A stretch of DNA of 63,323 nt. It comes from Lachnospiraceae bacterium (GTDB lineage Bacteria > Bacillota > Clostridia > Lachnospirales > Lachnospiraceae). The notes under the pieces were generated by a model that was not told the origin of the DNA, searched no databases, and saw only the letters and a list, made by a program, of their open reading frames with translations. This document shows, in pieces, positions 16,549 through 25,862 of this stretch (positions within the stretch are counted from its first letter, which is position 1; every line of letters begins with the position of its first letter). The position numbers and the translations under genes are program-made. Location: NCBI GenBank assembly GCA_017467845.1, contig JAFUKH010000018.1, positions 1-63,323 of the forward strand. Reading direction: 5' to 3'.

Positions 16549-18303
16549 TTAGCATCCCTCCTTTTCATCAAAGTCACCGTCACCGCCGGTTTGTGATTCA
16601 AATACTTCACGATAGATTTCATTTGTCTCTAGAAGTCTCTCGTGGGTATCAAAGGCATCTATCTTACCATCATCCATTACAATGATACGGTCCGCATCCT
16701 GAATGCTGGAGATTCGCTGGGCAATGATAATCTTGGTAGTACCCGGAATTGCTTCCCTAAATGCCTTACGAATCTTGGCATCTGTAGCAGTATCTACCGC
16801 ACTGGTACTATCATCCAAAATCAGAATCTTAGGCTTTTTTAAAAGTGCTCTTGCAATACAAAGACGCTGCTTCTGTCCACCGGATACATTAGTACCGCCT
16901 TGCTCGATATGAGTCTCATAGCCATCCGGAAAACGACTGATAAATTCATCCGCACAGGCAAGCTGACATGCTCTTCTACACTCCTCTTCCGTGGCATTTT
17001 CATCTCCCCAGCGAAGATTCTCATAGATACTTCCTGCAAAGAGCACATTACTCTGCAGAACTACAGAAACCTGATTACGCAACGCTTCCATATCATACTC
17101 TTTTACATTTCTGCCACCTACAATTACCTCACCTTTCGTGGTATCGTATAAACGACTGATTAAGTTCACTAAACTGGTCTTACCACTACCGGTGCCTCCT
17201 AGGATACCAATGGTCTCACCGGATTTAATCTCTAAATCAATATCCTTTAAAATCGGCTCCTCCGCACCTTCCTTATATGCAAACTCCACATTCTTAAATA
17301 CGATGCTTCCGTCTGCCACTTCCATAACCGGCTTCTCAGGATTTACCAAATCACTTTCCTCGGTAAGTACCTCATAAATACGATTCACACTTGCAGTACT
17401 CATGGAGAGCATCACAAAAATCATGGAAAGCATCATCAGATTCATAAGTATGTTCATACAGTAAGCAAGAAGACTCATCAGCTCTCCTGTTGAAAGCTCT
17501 CCACCCACAATCATCTTAGCTCCCAGCCAGCTGATTAAGATAATACAGGTATAGACGGTGAGTTGCATCACAGGCTGATTGATAATCACATTCTTTTCTG
17601 CCTTGGTAAAAATGTCACGAATGGCCTTACTTGCTTTATGGAACTTCTTGGTTTCTTCCTCCTCGCGCACATAAGCTTTTACCACACGAATAGCGGAAAC
17701 ATTTTCCTGCACGGATGCATTGAGTGCATCATACTTTGGAAAGGCTTCCTTAAAGGTTGCTGTAGCTCTTCGGATAATAAAGAACAGTACTATGGCAAGA
17801 AGTATTACTGCCACAAGATATACCATGGAAATTTTCGCATTAATGGAAAATGCCATTACTAGTGCACAAACCAAACTGGCAGGTGCTCTCATCGCCATAC
17901 GAAGACACATCTGAAAGGAGTTCTGCACATTGGTTACATCCGTAGTCAGTCTGGTAACCAGACCGGCAGTACTGAATCTGTCAATGTTAGAGAAGGAAAA
18001 GGTCTGAATATGATTAAACATACTCTCTCGAAGATTCCGGGCAAGTCCGGTAGATGCCTTGGCACCAAATACACCTCCTGCAATACCTCCAAACAGTCCG
18101 ACGCCTGCTACTACAATCATTAGCAGACCAACTATAAAAATGTGCTGCATATTCCCAGCCTCTACACCGTCATCAATAATAGATGACATGAGATAAGGGA
18201 TCAAAGTTTCACAAAAAACTTCTAACAGCATAAATAACGGCGTTAACACTGCAGCCACTTTAAACTCTTTTACTTCATGTAAAATTCTCTTTATCTGCTC
18301 CAT
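16549..18303 (-). CDS. ABC exporter half-transporter, degenerate site (second pair)
   Basis: 584-aa half-transporter: six membrane helices (about residues 12-310) and a nucleotide-binding domain with Walker A GGTGSGKTS, signature VSGGQKQR, Walker B ILILDDSTSAVD (Asp in place of the catalytic Glu) and IIAQRISS (Gln replacing the H-loop His). Both substitutions mark the non-hydrolytic site of a heterodimeric exporter. The ATG at 18303 follows AAGGAGGTAGAC. The gene lies downstream of a MATE gene on the same strand with a 70-nt gap. Its two losses make it more degenerate than the equivalent subunit at 3940-5712. Confidence 0.93.
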   Translation of the reverse strand: MEQIKRILHEVKEFKVAAVLTPLFMLLEVFCETLIPYLMSSIIDDGVEAGNMQHIFIVGLLMIVVAGVGLFGGIAGGVFGAKASTGLARNLRESMFNHIQTFSFSNIDRFSTAGLVTRLTTDVTNVQNSFQMCLRMAMRAPASLVCALVMAFSINAKISMVYLVAVILLAIVLFFIIRRATATFKEAFPKYDALNASVQENVSAIRVVKAYVREEEETKKFHKASKAIRDIFTKAEKNVIINQPVMQLTVYTCIILISWLGAKMIVGGELSTGELMSLLAYCMNILMNLMMLSMIFVMLSMSTASVNRIYEVLTEESDLVNPEKPVMEVADGSIVFKNVEFAYKEGAEEPILKDIDLEIKSGETIGILGGTGSGKTSLVNLISRLYDTTKGEVIVGGRNVKEYDMEALRNQVSVVLQSNVLFAGSIYENLRWGDENATEEECRRACQLACADEFISRFPDGYETHIEQGGTNVSGGQKQRLCIARALLKKPKILILDDSTSAVDTATDAKIRKAFREAIPGTTKIIIAQRISSIQDADRIIVMDDGKIDAFDTHERLLETNEIYREVFESQTGGDGDFDEKEGC

Positions 18304-18373
18304 GTCTACCTCCTTTTTGTCTTTAATCACATTGTAACACGGTCAAATCAGATATCAATAAGTTCACAGAACT

Positions 18374-19747
18374 TTAACAATTTAACTCTTCCTTTTTCAT
18401 ATTCCTAAATTCGAAAGCCACCATAATAATCGCCGCAACACCTGCCATGCAGTCTGCAATGGGACCTGCCACAAGAATTCCATCGATGCCCCAAAGGGTG
18501 GGTAGAAATAGAATCAACGGCAGCAGGAAAATAATCTGTCTTGTCATGGACAGAAAGACTCCCTTAATCGCCTTACCAATGGAAGTAAAAAAGGTGGACG
18601 TAATGGGTTGCATAAAGTTCAGCCAGGTAAAGAACAACATCACACGAAAAGTCTTTACACCAAATTCAAAATATTCCGCCGTTCCCTCTCCAAAAAGAGA
18701 AAGGAGCTGTCTGGGCATCGTTTGGAACAGGATAAAGGAACATATGGAAATAGCACCTCCCGCCATAGCCGCAAGACGATACGCTTCTCTTACACGCTTA
18801 TAGTTCTTAGCTCCATAGTTAAAGCTCTCCACCGGCTGGCTTCCCTGTGCAATACCGATGATAACAGAAAAGAATATCTGGTTTACCTTCATGACAATGC
18901 CGGTGCAGGCAATGGGAATAGACTCTCCGTATGCAGAAAGTGCACCATAATGCTTTAAAGAATTATTCAACACAATCTGCACAAGCATCATCGCCAGCTG
19001 ATTAAAGAAGGAGCCCATACCGATTGCCATAATATCCTTCAAATATGTAAAACTCGGAAGAAAATGCTTCTTTTCCAGCTTCACTGTTTTGTAGTGGAAT
19101 AAGTAACGAATCACAATGCACGCAGATACAAACTGACCGATAATGGTAGCCAGTGCGGCTCCCTCCATGCCCCATTTAAATACCAGCACAAAAAGAGCAT
19201 CTAACACAACATTAATAACCGCACCTGTCAGATTGGAAATCATGGTCATCTTAGGGCTTCCGTCTGCACGCATCAAATGCCCGCCACAGGTTCCAAGAAG
19301 CAGGAACGGAAATCCTATGGCTGTGATTCTCACATACGGCTCTGCATATGGCATGACATCCGCCGGAGACCCAAACAAAATAAGTAAAGGCTCCAAAAAT
19401 ACCTGTGCCACAATCATCAACGCAGTACCACTGATTATCAGCATGGCAGCTGCATTTCCCACAAAATACGGTGCCGCCTCCCGATTTCCTCTTCCCAGAT
19501 TCAGGTTAAAGCAGGATGCTCCACCGATTCCGAATAACAAGGCTAACGCCAGGCATGAAGTGGTAAAAGGAAAGGCAATATTGGTTGCCGCATTTCCAAG
19601 GGTTCCCACCGCATGGCCGATAAACAACTGATCTACAATATTATATAGCGCACCTACCAACATTGCTACAATACTGGGAATAGCAAACTTCACCATCAGT
19701 TTCCCGACGGGTGCACTTCCTAAAGGATTATTTTTTTCTTCACTCAT
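18374..19747 (-). CDS. MATE family efflux transporter
   Basis: 457-aa MATE protein with about twelve membrane helices. The N-terminus (NPLGSAPVGKLMVKFAIPS) and YNIVDQLFIGHAVG (about residues 40-53) are typical of the Clostridial MepA/NorM-like subgroup. The start at 19747 follows GAGGAG; eight earlier in-frame codons from 19771 overlay the ribosome site. It is first in a likely operon with the heterodimeric ABC exporter and is transcribed from a promoter at 19787-19815 that shares its -35 position with the divergent MATE gene. Confidence 0.9.
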   Translation of the reverse strand: MSEEKNNPLGSAPVGKLMVKFAIPSIVAMLVGALYNIVDQLFIGHAVGTLGNAATNIAFPFTTSCLALALLFGIGGASCFNLNLGRGNREAAPYFVGNAAAMLIISGTALMIVAQVFLEPLLILFGSPADVMPYAEPYVRITAIGFPFLLLGTCGGHLMRADGSPKMTMISNLTGAVINVVLDALFVLVFKWGMEGAALATIIGQFVSACIVIRYLFHYKTVKLEKKHFLPSFTYLKDIMAIGMGSFFNQLAMMLVQIVLNNSLKHYGALSAYGESIPIACTGIVMKVNQIFFSVIIGIAQGSQPVESFNYGAKNYKRVREAYRLAAMAGGAISICSFILFQTMPRQLLSLFGEGTAEYFEFGVKTFRVMLFFTWLNFMQPITSTFFTSIGKAIKGVFLSMTRQIIFLLPLILFLPTLWGIDGILVAGPIADCMAGVAAIIMVAFEFRNMKKEELNC

Positions 19748-19786
19748 ATCCTCTCTCCTCTTCATCGTCATTTAAGCGTAACTTTT

Positions 19787-19838
19787 ATTATATCTTGCAG
19801 ATATCATTTTGACAAGCACTCCTGTTCTATGTTACGAT
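19787..19838. promoter_or_regulatory. Overlapping divergent promoters between two MATE genes
   Basis: Minus strand: TTGTCA (19815-19810), 17-nt spacer, perfect TATAAT (19792-19787). Plus strand: TTGACA (19809-19814), then TTACGA at 19832 or TACGAT at 19833 (spacer 17 or 18). The two -35 boxes occupy the same seven bases, TTGACAA, so polymerase cannot bind both at once. Confidence 0.65.
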
Positions 19839-19873
19839 GACAGATAGCACATTTTATGAAAGGATTTTTACAT

Positions 19874-21250
19874 ATGACATTAAAACAATTATTTGCTCCA
19901 TCGGATATGACAGAAGGTACACCATGGGAAAAGATTCTCATCTTTGCGATTCCCATGATTATCGGAAATATTGCCCAACAGCTCTACAGTACAGTAGACA
20001 GTGTTGTTGTAGGTAAATATGTTGGTGATAATGCTCTTGCGGCAGTAGGTTCCGCTGGTCCCATCTTCAACCTTTTGCTGGTTCTTTTTATCGGTATTTC
20101 CACCGGTGCCAGTGTAATGGTTGCACAGTATTTCGGTGCAAAAAAGCGCGAAGATTTATCCAGAACCATTGGTAACTGTATCACCTTAACCGGTATTGCA
20201 TCCATTATTATTATGATTCTGGGTGCATTGTTTTCCCGTCCTCTACTGGAGCTGTTGGATACCCCTGCCAGCATCATCGACTGGTGTACCTCCTACCTGT
20301 TCATCCTCAGTGTGGGAATTGCAGGTTGTGCATACTACAATATTTTATGTGGTGTGCTCCGCGGTCTGGGAGACTCCGTTTCTGCTTTGATATATCTCTT
20401 GGTGGCAACTGTTATCAACATTGTCTTAGACCTTTTGTTTGTAGCTAAGTTTAACATGGGAGTCAGCGGTGTTGCCATTGCAACAGTGATTGCCCAAGCG
20501 GTATCCGCAGTTCTATGCCTCATAAAGCTTCGAAAAATGGCTACCACCTTTGATTTAGAGCTTCATTACTTAAAGCCTACCGCAGAGCACAGCGGCAACA
20601 TTATCCGCCTTGGTCTTCCCTCCGGACTCACTCAGGCAATGCTTTCCTTAGCAATGATTGTTGTTCAGTCCCTGACCAACAGCTTCGGCGAAATGGTTAT
20701 TGCAGCCAACGTAATCATTATGCGTGTGGATGGTTTTGCCATGATGCCGAATCTCTCTTTCGGTACTGCAATGACTACCTTCGCCGGTCAGAATGTGGGT
20801 GCTAAGAAATTTGACCGTGTGGAAAAAGGAAGCAAGCAAGGAACCATACTGGCAGTAACCTTTGCTACCACCATCACTGCTATTATATTAATTTTCGGAA
20901 AATATTTGATGGGAATCTTTACAGATACTGCTGAGCTTGTAGATTTAAGTAGTAGAATGATGCGCATTCTTGCAGCAGGATATATCGCCATGGCAGTGAC
21001 ACAGTCACTCTCCGGCGTAATGCGCGGTGCCGGAGATACCATGACACCGATGTGGATTTCCCTTGCAACCACCATTGCAATCCGTGTTCCTTTAGCATAC
21101 ACCATTGCATACCTTACCAGAACACCTGAAAATCCTACAGGTTCTTACCTGTGCTTATTTATCTCTCTCCTGACCTCATGGGTAATGGGTGCGATCATCA
21201 CCTCTATCTGCTACCTGAAGGGTAATTGGAAAAAGAAAGCCCTTTCGTAA
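19874..21250 (+). CDS. MATE family efflux transporter
   Basis: 458-aa MATE protein. Two six-helix halves are visible, with IAQQLYSTVDSVVVGKYVG (about residues 35-53) and GVLRGLGDS in the first half and a matching GVMRGAGDT in the second. The ATG at 19874 lies nine bases after AAAGGA; an earlier in-frame ATG at 19856 precedes this ribosome site. It is divergent from the MATE gene at 18374-19747 and convergent with the one at 21328-22659. The substrate is unknown. Confidence 0.9.
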   Translation: MTLKQLFAPSDMTEGTPWEKILIFAIPMIIGNIAQQLYSTVDSVVVGKYVGDNALAAVGSAGPIFNLLLVLFIGISTGASVMVAQYFGAKKREDLSRTIGNCITLTGIASIIIMILGALFSRPLLELLDTPASIIDWCTSYLFILSVGIAGCAYYNILCGVLRGLGDSVSALIYLLVATVINIVLDLLFVAKFNMGVSGVAIATVIAQAVSAVLCLIKLRKMATTFDLELHYLKPTAEHSGNIIRLGLPSGLTQAMLSLAMIVVQSLTNSFGEMVIAANVIIMRVDGFAMMPNLSFGTAMTTFAGQNVGAKKFDRVEKGSKQGTILAVTFATTITAIILIFGKYLMGIFTDTAELVDLSSRMMRILAAGYIAMAVTQSLSGVMRGAGDTMTPMWISLATTIAIRVPLAYTIAYLTRTPENPTGSYLCLFISLLTSWVMGAIITSICYLKGNWKKKALS

Positions 21251-21275
21251 TTATTCAGTACCCTCATAATTACGA

Positions 21276-21319
21276 GGCAAAAATCCATTTAAAAATTGCT
21301 TCGCAATAGGATTTTTGCT
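21276..21319. terminator. Bidirectional terminator between convergent MATE genes
   Basis: 10-bp stem GCAAAAATCC/GGATTTTTGC enclosing a second small hairpin ATTGCTTCGCAAT. It lies between two convergent stop codons. Confidence 0.7.
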
Positions 21320-21327
21320 CACTCGAA

Positions 21328-22659
21328 TCATTTTCGTACGGTCTCAGCAGCAAGTGCTTCGACCTGTGCTGAGTGATTACGCGCTTTCCAGAGAAAAGGC
21401 AACATAACCAGAAGCGTAATGGCCTCCGCTGCCGGAAAGGCAAGCCACACGCCGGTCATTCCCAGTATGGTGGCTAACGCAACAGCGCAAAGCGCAATCG
21501 CCACAAAGCCTCTGGAAATAGAGGAAACAAGCGCTCCTACCGCAGCTTCCGTGGCACTTAAGTATCCGGTACCTACAATATTGATACCGGCAAAAAGAAA
21601 ACCAATAAAGTAAATTTGAAGTCCGTCTACTGCGTAGGCGGACATTTCTTTATTCCCTTCACTGTTAAACACCGCTACAATTTCCTCCGGTATCAGGTTA
21701 GAGATTCCATTCATCATAATTGCAAAAGCAAATGCAGTAATAAGCGACAATTTTAGGAGCTTCTTCATGGAAGCCCTATCACCTTTTCCGTAGCTTTCGC
21801 TTAAGAGTGGCTGTACTCCCTGGGTAATACCATTAAATATTGCAATACACACCAGCGCAATATTTGCCACAATTCCATAGGCCGCCACACCCACATTTCC
21901 TGCAATTTTCAGGAGAATAATGTTAAATACCAGCGTAGTTACTCCGGAGGCCATCTCTCCCACAAAAGCAGACACTCCCAATGCGCAGGATTTTATAAGC
22001 CGCACCACTGAAATGCTCCTTACCCGAAACTTCACCGTGCTTTTCTTAGAGAAAAAGTGCAAACTGCTGATCAGCATTCCTACCACCGGCGAAAAAGCCG
22101 TAGCAAGTGCTGCACCTGCCATGCCCATTCCCAGCGGGAACATAAACACATAGTCCATTATGATGTTAAATATGCTACTGGAAAAGGTAGCTACCATAGC
22201 CAGCGTAGGATTATCATCATTTCTCACAAAGGCACTGAACACATAATTTAACATAAAGAAAGGTGTGAAAAGCAGGAATATCCTGGTATAGGGAGTTCCA
22301 ACTCCGATAATTACCTCATCCCCGCCCAGGAATGCTAATATCTTATCCGGCATAAAAATTCCTGCCGCAACAAACAATACACTGATTAAAAGGCAAAAAT
22401 ATACTCCATTGGAAAAATACAGATCTGCCTCCCCATCCTTTCTGGCACGCAGCACCTTAAAACGGGTAGCACTACCCAAACCAATCATGGCACCGATAGC
22501 AAATATCAGACTATATATGGGCAATACCAGATTCAAGGCAGCGATGCCATTCGCACCTGCTGCCCTTGCAATGAAAAAGGTATCTGCCAGAATATATGCA
22601 CTGTTTCCCAGCATTCCTAAAATGTTCTGAGATACATATCTTACAAAACGTTTCTCCAT
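21328..22659 (-). CDS. MATE family efflux transporter
   Basis: 443-aa multi-span protein of the MATE fold with NSAYILADTFFIARAAGANG near the N-terminus. It begins five bases after the stop of the APH-Nudix fusion gene, with AAGGAG in that gene's last codons as the ribosome site, so it is the last gene of the clpP-like/esterase/APH-Nudix operon. It is more divergent in sequence from the other three MATE proteins here and may carry a product of this operon. That link is only positional. Confidence 0.88.
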   Translation of the reverse strand: MEKRFVRYVSQNILGMLGNSAYILADTFFIARAAGANGIAALNLVLPIYSLIFAIGAMIGLGSATRFKVLRARKDGEADLYFSNGVYFCLLISVLFVAAGIFMPDKILAFLGGDEVIIGVGTPYTRIFLLFTPFFMLNYVFSAFVRNDDNPTLAMVATFSSSIFNIIMDYVFMFPLGMGMAGAALATAFSPVVGMLISSLHFFSKKSTVKFRVRSISVVRLIKSCALGVSAFVGEMASGVTTLVFNIILLKIAGNVGVAAYGIVANIALVCIAIFNGITQGVQPLLSESYGKGDRASMKKLLKLSLITAFAFAIMMNGISNLIPEEIVAVFNSEGNKEMSAYAVDGLQIYFIGFLFAGINIVGTGYLSATEAAVGALVSSISRGFVAIALCAVALATILGMTGVWLAFPAAEAITLLVMLPFLWKARNHSAQVEALAAETVRK

Positions 22660-22664
22660 GAATC

Positions 22665-24077
22665 CTACTTACTCCTTACTTCTACCAGCTCCGCACCTTG
22701 ATATACCAGTGTCAGATCAATATCTTTCTTTCCTTCCAGAAGGTACTGTAGGAAAATCCGGTCCCCTTCCCAAAGGCTTAATTCCATAATATCCTTCTTG
22801 GGAATCCACTTCAGCATTCCCTCACTACAGTCAAAGTCTACCTCTCCCGTAAACCCTGTAGCCGTGTACAGATACATCTCCTCATCACACCATTTATCCG
22901 ACTGAAAATGTACTACACCATGGTATGTATAATCCGTAAGCACAAGACACGTCTCTTCCTGTACCTCCCGCACCACGCATCTATCTGGAGTCTCGCCATC
23001 CTCCAGCTTTCCGCCTACGCCAATCCACTTACCTTCGTTGGGGTCATTCTCCTTTTTGTTGCGGTACAGCATCAGATAGTTCTCATCCTTCTCAATGTAG
23101 CAAAGGGTGCAATATTTCACTTTATCCCCCATAAGAGCTTCTAAGGATTCCCTAAACAGCGGCGCCACCCAGCGGTACTGTCCATCATCCTCATACATGC
23201 GGTACTCTCCCTCCGCCATCATGATTAAATAAAGCAATATATCATACCAATAGATACGGCGCAACTGATTTTCCGAAAGCTCTTCGATACCAAAGCCACT
23301 TAAAAAGTCTTCATTACGGGTATGTCTGCGGAAACGGTCCTCCATCAAAGGATCACCCCACAGGGCACGTTCCCAATCAATAAAGCCAACCACATTTGAG
23401 CCCTTTACAAAGATATTCCCCTCCCAAAGGTCGTAATGCACCATAGACGGCACTTCCACTACCGAGAAAATCTCCTTATCTTTTTCCAGCATTTCTAACA
23501 GTTTTTCCCCTTTCAGGAAAAAGAATACATTCTTCCGCTCTGCATCAGAAATTGCATTACACAGCATATACCGCAAAAGATCATACTGACCGTCAAAACG
23601 ATGCTCCGTATCTCCCAGAAGACCGAACTTCTCACCCTTAGTATCTGCAATCTGCTTAACCAACTGTCCAATCTGCATGTTGATATCTCTGCGCTGCGCC
23701 TCGGTATACTCCTTCTGATTGAAGAAATAATTATCCCCTTCCAGCATCTCCATGAAAAAGTAGCTGCCACTGCAGACCTCCCGGGTGATATCATAATAAT
23801 CCACTGCCGGCACGCCGGTAGCAATCTTTCCCTTCAGCATCTTCATGGCACAGGTTTCCGCATCCATCATATTGATTTCATTGGACATATATCCACTCTT
23901 GTCCCCGGCACCAATCTTTAATATTTTCTTTTCTCCATCAGAAAGCGTGATGGCATAGGCTACATTACACAGCCCTTCCGTCAGCTCCTTACATTCCATC
24001 ATTGTAAGCCCCGGATAGGCACGCTCTGCCATCCGGCGGATAGTTTCTTCCGATTGTTTATTCTTGGTGATTCCCAT
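22665..24077 (-). CDS. Fusion of an APH/choline kinase-like phosphotransferase with a Nudix hydrolase
   Basis: 470-aa two-domain protein. Residues about 1-305 form a kinase-like phosphotransferase: HYDLWEGNI is the catalytic HxDxxxxN loop and FIDWERA the metal-binding Asp segment. Residues about 315-450 form a Nudix hydrolase with box GKLEDGETPDRCVVREVQEE, matching the GX5EX7REUXEE pattern, although the usual final Gly is Cys. The first family phosphorylates aminoglycosides, choline or sugars; the second splits nucleoside diphosphates linked to another group. AGGAGG lies six bases before the start. It overlaps the esterase by 20 bases. The real substrate is unknown. Confidence 0.87.
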   Translation of the reverse strand: MGITKNKQSEETIRRMAERAYPGLTMMECKELTEGLCNVAYAITLSDGEKKILKIGAGDKSGYMSNEINMMDAETCAMKMLKGKIATGVPAVDYYDITREVCSGSYFFMEMLEGDNYFFNQKEYTEAQRRDINMQIGQLVKQIADTKGEKFGLLGDTEHRFDGQYDLLRYMLCNAISDAERKNVFFFLKGEKLLEMLEKDKEIFSVVEVPSMVHYDLWEGNIFVKGSNVVGFIDWERALWGDPLMEDRFRRHTRNEDFLSGFGIEELSENQLRRIYWYDILLYLIMMAEGEYRMYEDDGQYRWVAPLFRESLEALMGDKVKYCTLCYIEKDENYLMLYRNKKENDPNEGKWIGVGGKLEDGETPDRCVVREVQEETCLVLTDYTYHGVVHFQSDKWCDEEMYLYTATGFTGEVDFDCSEGMLKWIPKKDIMELSLWEGDRIFLQYLLEGKKDIDLTLVYQGAELVEVRSK

Positions 24078-24912
24078 GACAGCCTCCTACAAAATGCTTC
24101 CGCCTCAACCAGTCCGCCAATAGCTCCGGCCACTGGCACACTCCCGGAATATCTTTAGCCTCACGGATACTTTTACCATGACCTCCCTCCGGGAACAGAT
24201 GGCACTCATAGTCCACACCATGAGCCTGCATGGCATTTACAAAGCTGAGGCAACAGCCAACATTCACTCTGGCATCATCTACGCAGTGCCAGATAAAGGT
24301 AGGTGGCATATCCTCCCGCACCTTTCGGTCCGGGCTATTGGCATTAATGTACTCTTCCCTTTCTTCCTCCGGAACAATATCCTCAAAGTTCTTCGTATCC
24401 ACTTCCGTGAAATACTTCGGATCCACACTCATGGCTCCATAGCAGAACACTGCAAAATCCGGCTTGGCTGCGAGCTTGTCCACCTCATCCTTGGGCTCAT
24501 GTTCCGGTTCATCATAGGTAAGCGTTGTCAGGCTGGCATTTCCCGCTCCCGCAGAAAAGCCCATGACTCCCAGACAACCATCCTTAATCTTAAACTCTGC
24601 CATCTTACTTCTCACCTGCTTCATGGCACGCTTACCATCCACTACCCCCAGGTGTGGGTCATAGGGTATCACTCGGTAATTCACAATAAAAGCATGCATT
24701 CCAAGGGAATTCACATACTCTGCAACCGGCCCTGCCTCCTTCTCCGCACGATGCACATAACCTCCACCGGGGAAAATCATGATGCAGCCATGCTCCTGTC
24801 CATCCTCAATTAAATACGGTGTTATCGTGCAGGAATCCTCGTTTACTCCCGTATGTAATTCTTCCTCGTAAAAGGGAATCTGTCCCTTTTCCCACAAGTC
24901 AATATTCTTCAT
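24058..24912 (-). CDS. Alpha/beta hydrolase, acetyl esterase-like
   Basis: 284-aa cytoplasmic hydrolase. The oxyanion-hole motif is IFPGGGYVHR (about residues 48-57) and the nucleophile elbow GFSAGAG (Ser about residue 118). An Asp in WHCVDDARVNV and His in FPEGGHGKS complete a catalytic triad. The family removes acyl groups from xylan, cephalosporins or small esters. The start at 24912 begins MKNIDLWEKG; the frame continues 18 codons upstream into the clpP-like gene without a better ribosome site. It is in an operon with neighbours on both sides. Confidence 0.87.
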   Translation of the reverse strand: MKNIDLWEKGQIPFYEEELHTGVNEDSCTITPYLIEDGQEHGCIMIFPGGGYVHRAEKEAGPVAEYVNSLGMHAFIVNYRVIPYDPHLGVVDGKRAMKQVRSKMAEFKIKDGCLGVMGFSAGAGNASLTTLTYDEPEHEPKDEVDKLAAKPDFAVFCYGAMSVDPKYFTEVDTKNFEDIVPEEEREEYINANSPDRKVREDMPPTFIWHCVDDARVNVGCCLSFVNAMQAHGVDYECHLFPEGGHGKSIREAKDIPGVCQWPELLADWLRRKHFVGGCHGNHQE

Positions 24913-24934
24913 GCCACCAAGCGTTCCTTCCGTT

Positions 24935-25522
24935 TTAATCCTCTGTCTCCTCATCCACAAAACCAAATGCTATAGCCTCACGAGGTTCTAAAATAGCCCC
25001 TAATGCAATCAGTTCCCTTATCTCCTCCACAGTTCTCCCGGTATGCTTTGCAAACAACTCAATTATTTTCTCCATTGTTGAAAGAACTTCCGGTCCCAAC
25101 TCTGCATAAGGTTTCGCATAGAAATGTCCAAGAGATAGTTGTGTGCCCCTATAAGCGCGACGCATATTTTTCTCTCCTGCTGCCAAAATCAATGCTGCAA
25201 TTCCCGATACCTTCTCTACAGCAATGGTACTCACTTGATTTGAAATAAAACAAAGGGTATCATAGATTGCCATACCGGCAGTAACACTGCCTCCGTCACA
25301 ATTTATGTACAGTTTCATAGGACGTTGCGGATCCTGCTCCTTAAAAGCAAGAACCTTAAATATCAACGCACTGGCCCCCTTGTCATCAATCTCACCGGAT
25401 AGCACAAAAACGCCATTCTGAAAATCCTCTTTGTCCTTTATGGAAATTCGCTCTTCATACAAATAGCTACTGCCCTCGTATCTGTTGTCGTACAGCCCGC
25501 CGACTCCGTCGCGATTCGACAT
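24935..25522 (-). CDS. ClpP-fold protein lacking the canonical catalytic triad
   Basis: 195-aa member of the ClpP family of serine protease ring proteins. The core GGSVTAGMAIYDT (about residues 77-89) and the AG(A/E)K strand are well conserved. In an ungapped alignment with standard ClpP, the catalytic Ser position is Gly107 (with Ser106 beside it), the His position is Gly132 (His133 beside it), and the Asp-bearing TxRD segment is replaced by LIALG. It is probably an inactive ClpR-like subunit or has changed chemistry. The ATG at 25522 lies eight bases after GGGAGG. It heads an operon with esterase, APH-Nudix and MATE genes. Confidence 0.85.
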   Translation of the reverse strand: MSNRDGVGGLYDNRYEGSSYLYEERISIKDKEDFQNGVFVLSGEIDDKGASALIFKVLAFKEQDPQRPMKLYINCDGGSVTAGMAIYDTLCFISNQVSTIAVEKVSGIAALILAAGEKNMRRAYRGTQLSLGHFYAKPYAELGPEVLSTMEKIIELFAKHTGRTVEEIRELIALGAILEPREAIAFGFVDEETED

Positions 25523-25559
25523 CTCCGTATCCTCCCTCTTTTCATTGCTGACATAATAA

Positions 25560-25703
25560 TTATTGCTCATTTTGGAGCGTCAGCTCTTCTTTTCCGACCA
25601 TTAAAAGTTTTTTGCAACTTCCGTCGGGGACAACAGCTCTATTTTTTCCGACTAACAGCATATTTTCATCGCTCCGGTCGGAAATACACTGAATTGCGTC
25701 CAT
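25560..25703 (-). CDS. Possible 47-residue protein upstream of the clpP-like gene
   Basis: Frame from ATG 25703 to TAA 25560, ending inside the clpP-like leader. It contains the repeated phrase LLVGK/LMVGK and is hydrophilic. The ribosome site is poor (TATTGAAG), and a ten-codon frame with a strong GGAGGTGGAA site lies just upstream. It may be only a leader sequence. The rest of the 25571-25862 gap holds no recognisable gene. Confidence 0.25.
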   Translation of the reverse strand: MDAIQCISDRSDENMLLVGKNRAVVPDGSCKKLLMVGKEELTLQNEQ

Positions 25704-25862
25704 CTTCAATACTTTAAAGCTCGCTCCTCAAATCAAGAAACCACATTTCCACCTCCAAAATCCAGCCGCCTTGCACTTTAGATTTTGTCAGTATCATGCT
25801 GGGAAAAGTAAATTCCTGCTTCGCTGTCGCTTCCTTTTCTCTTGAGCGCGATAGATTGGAAT

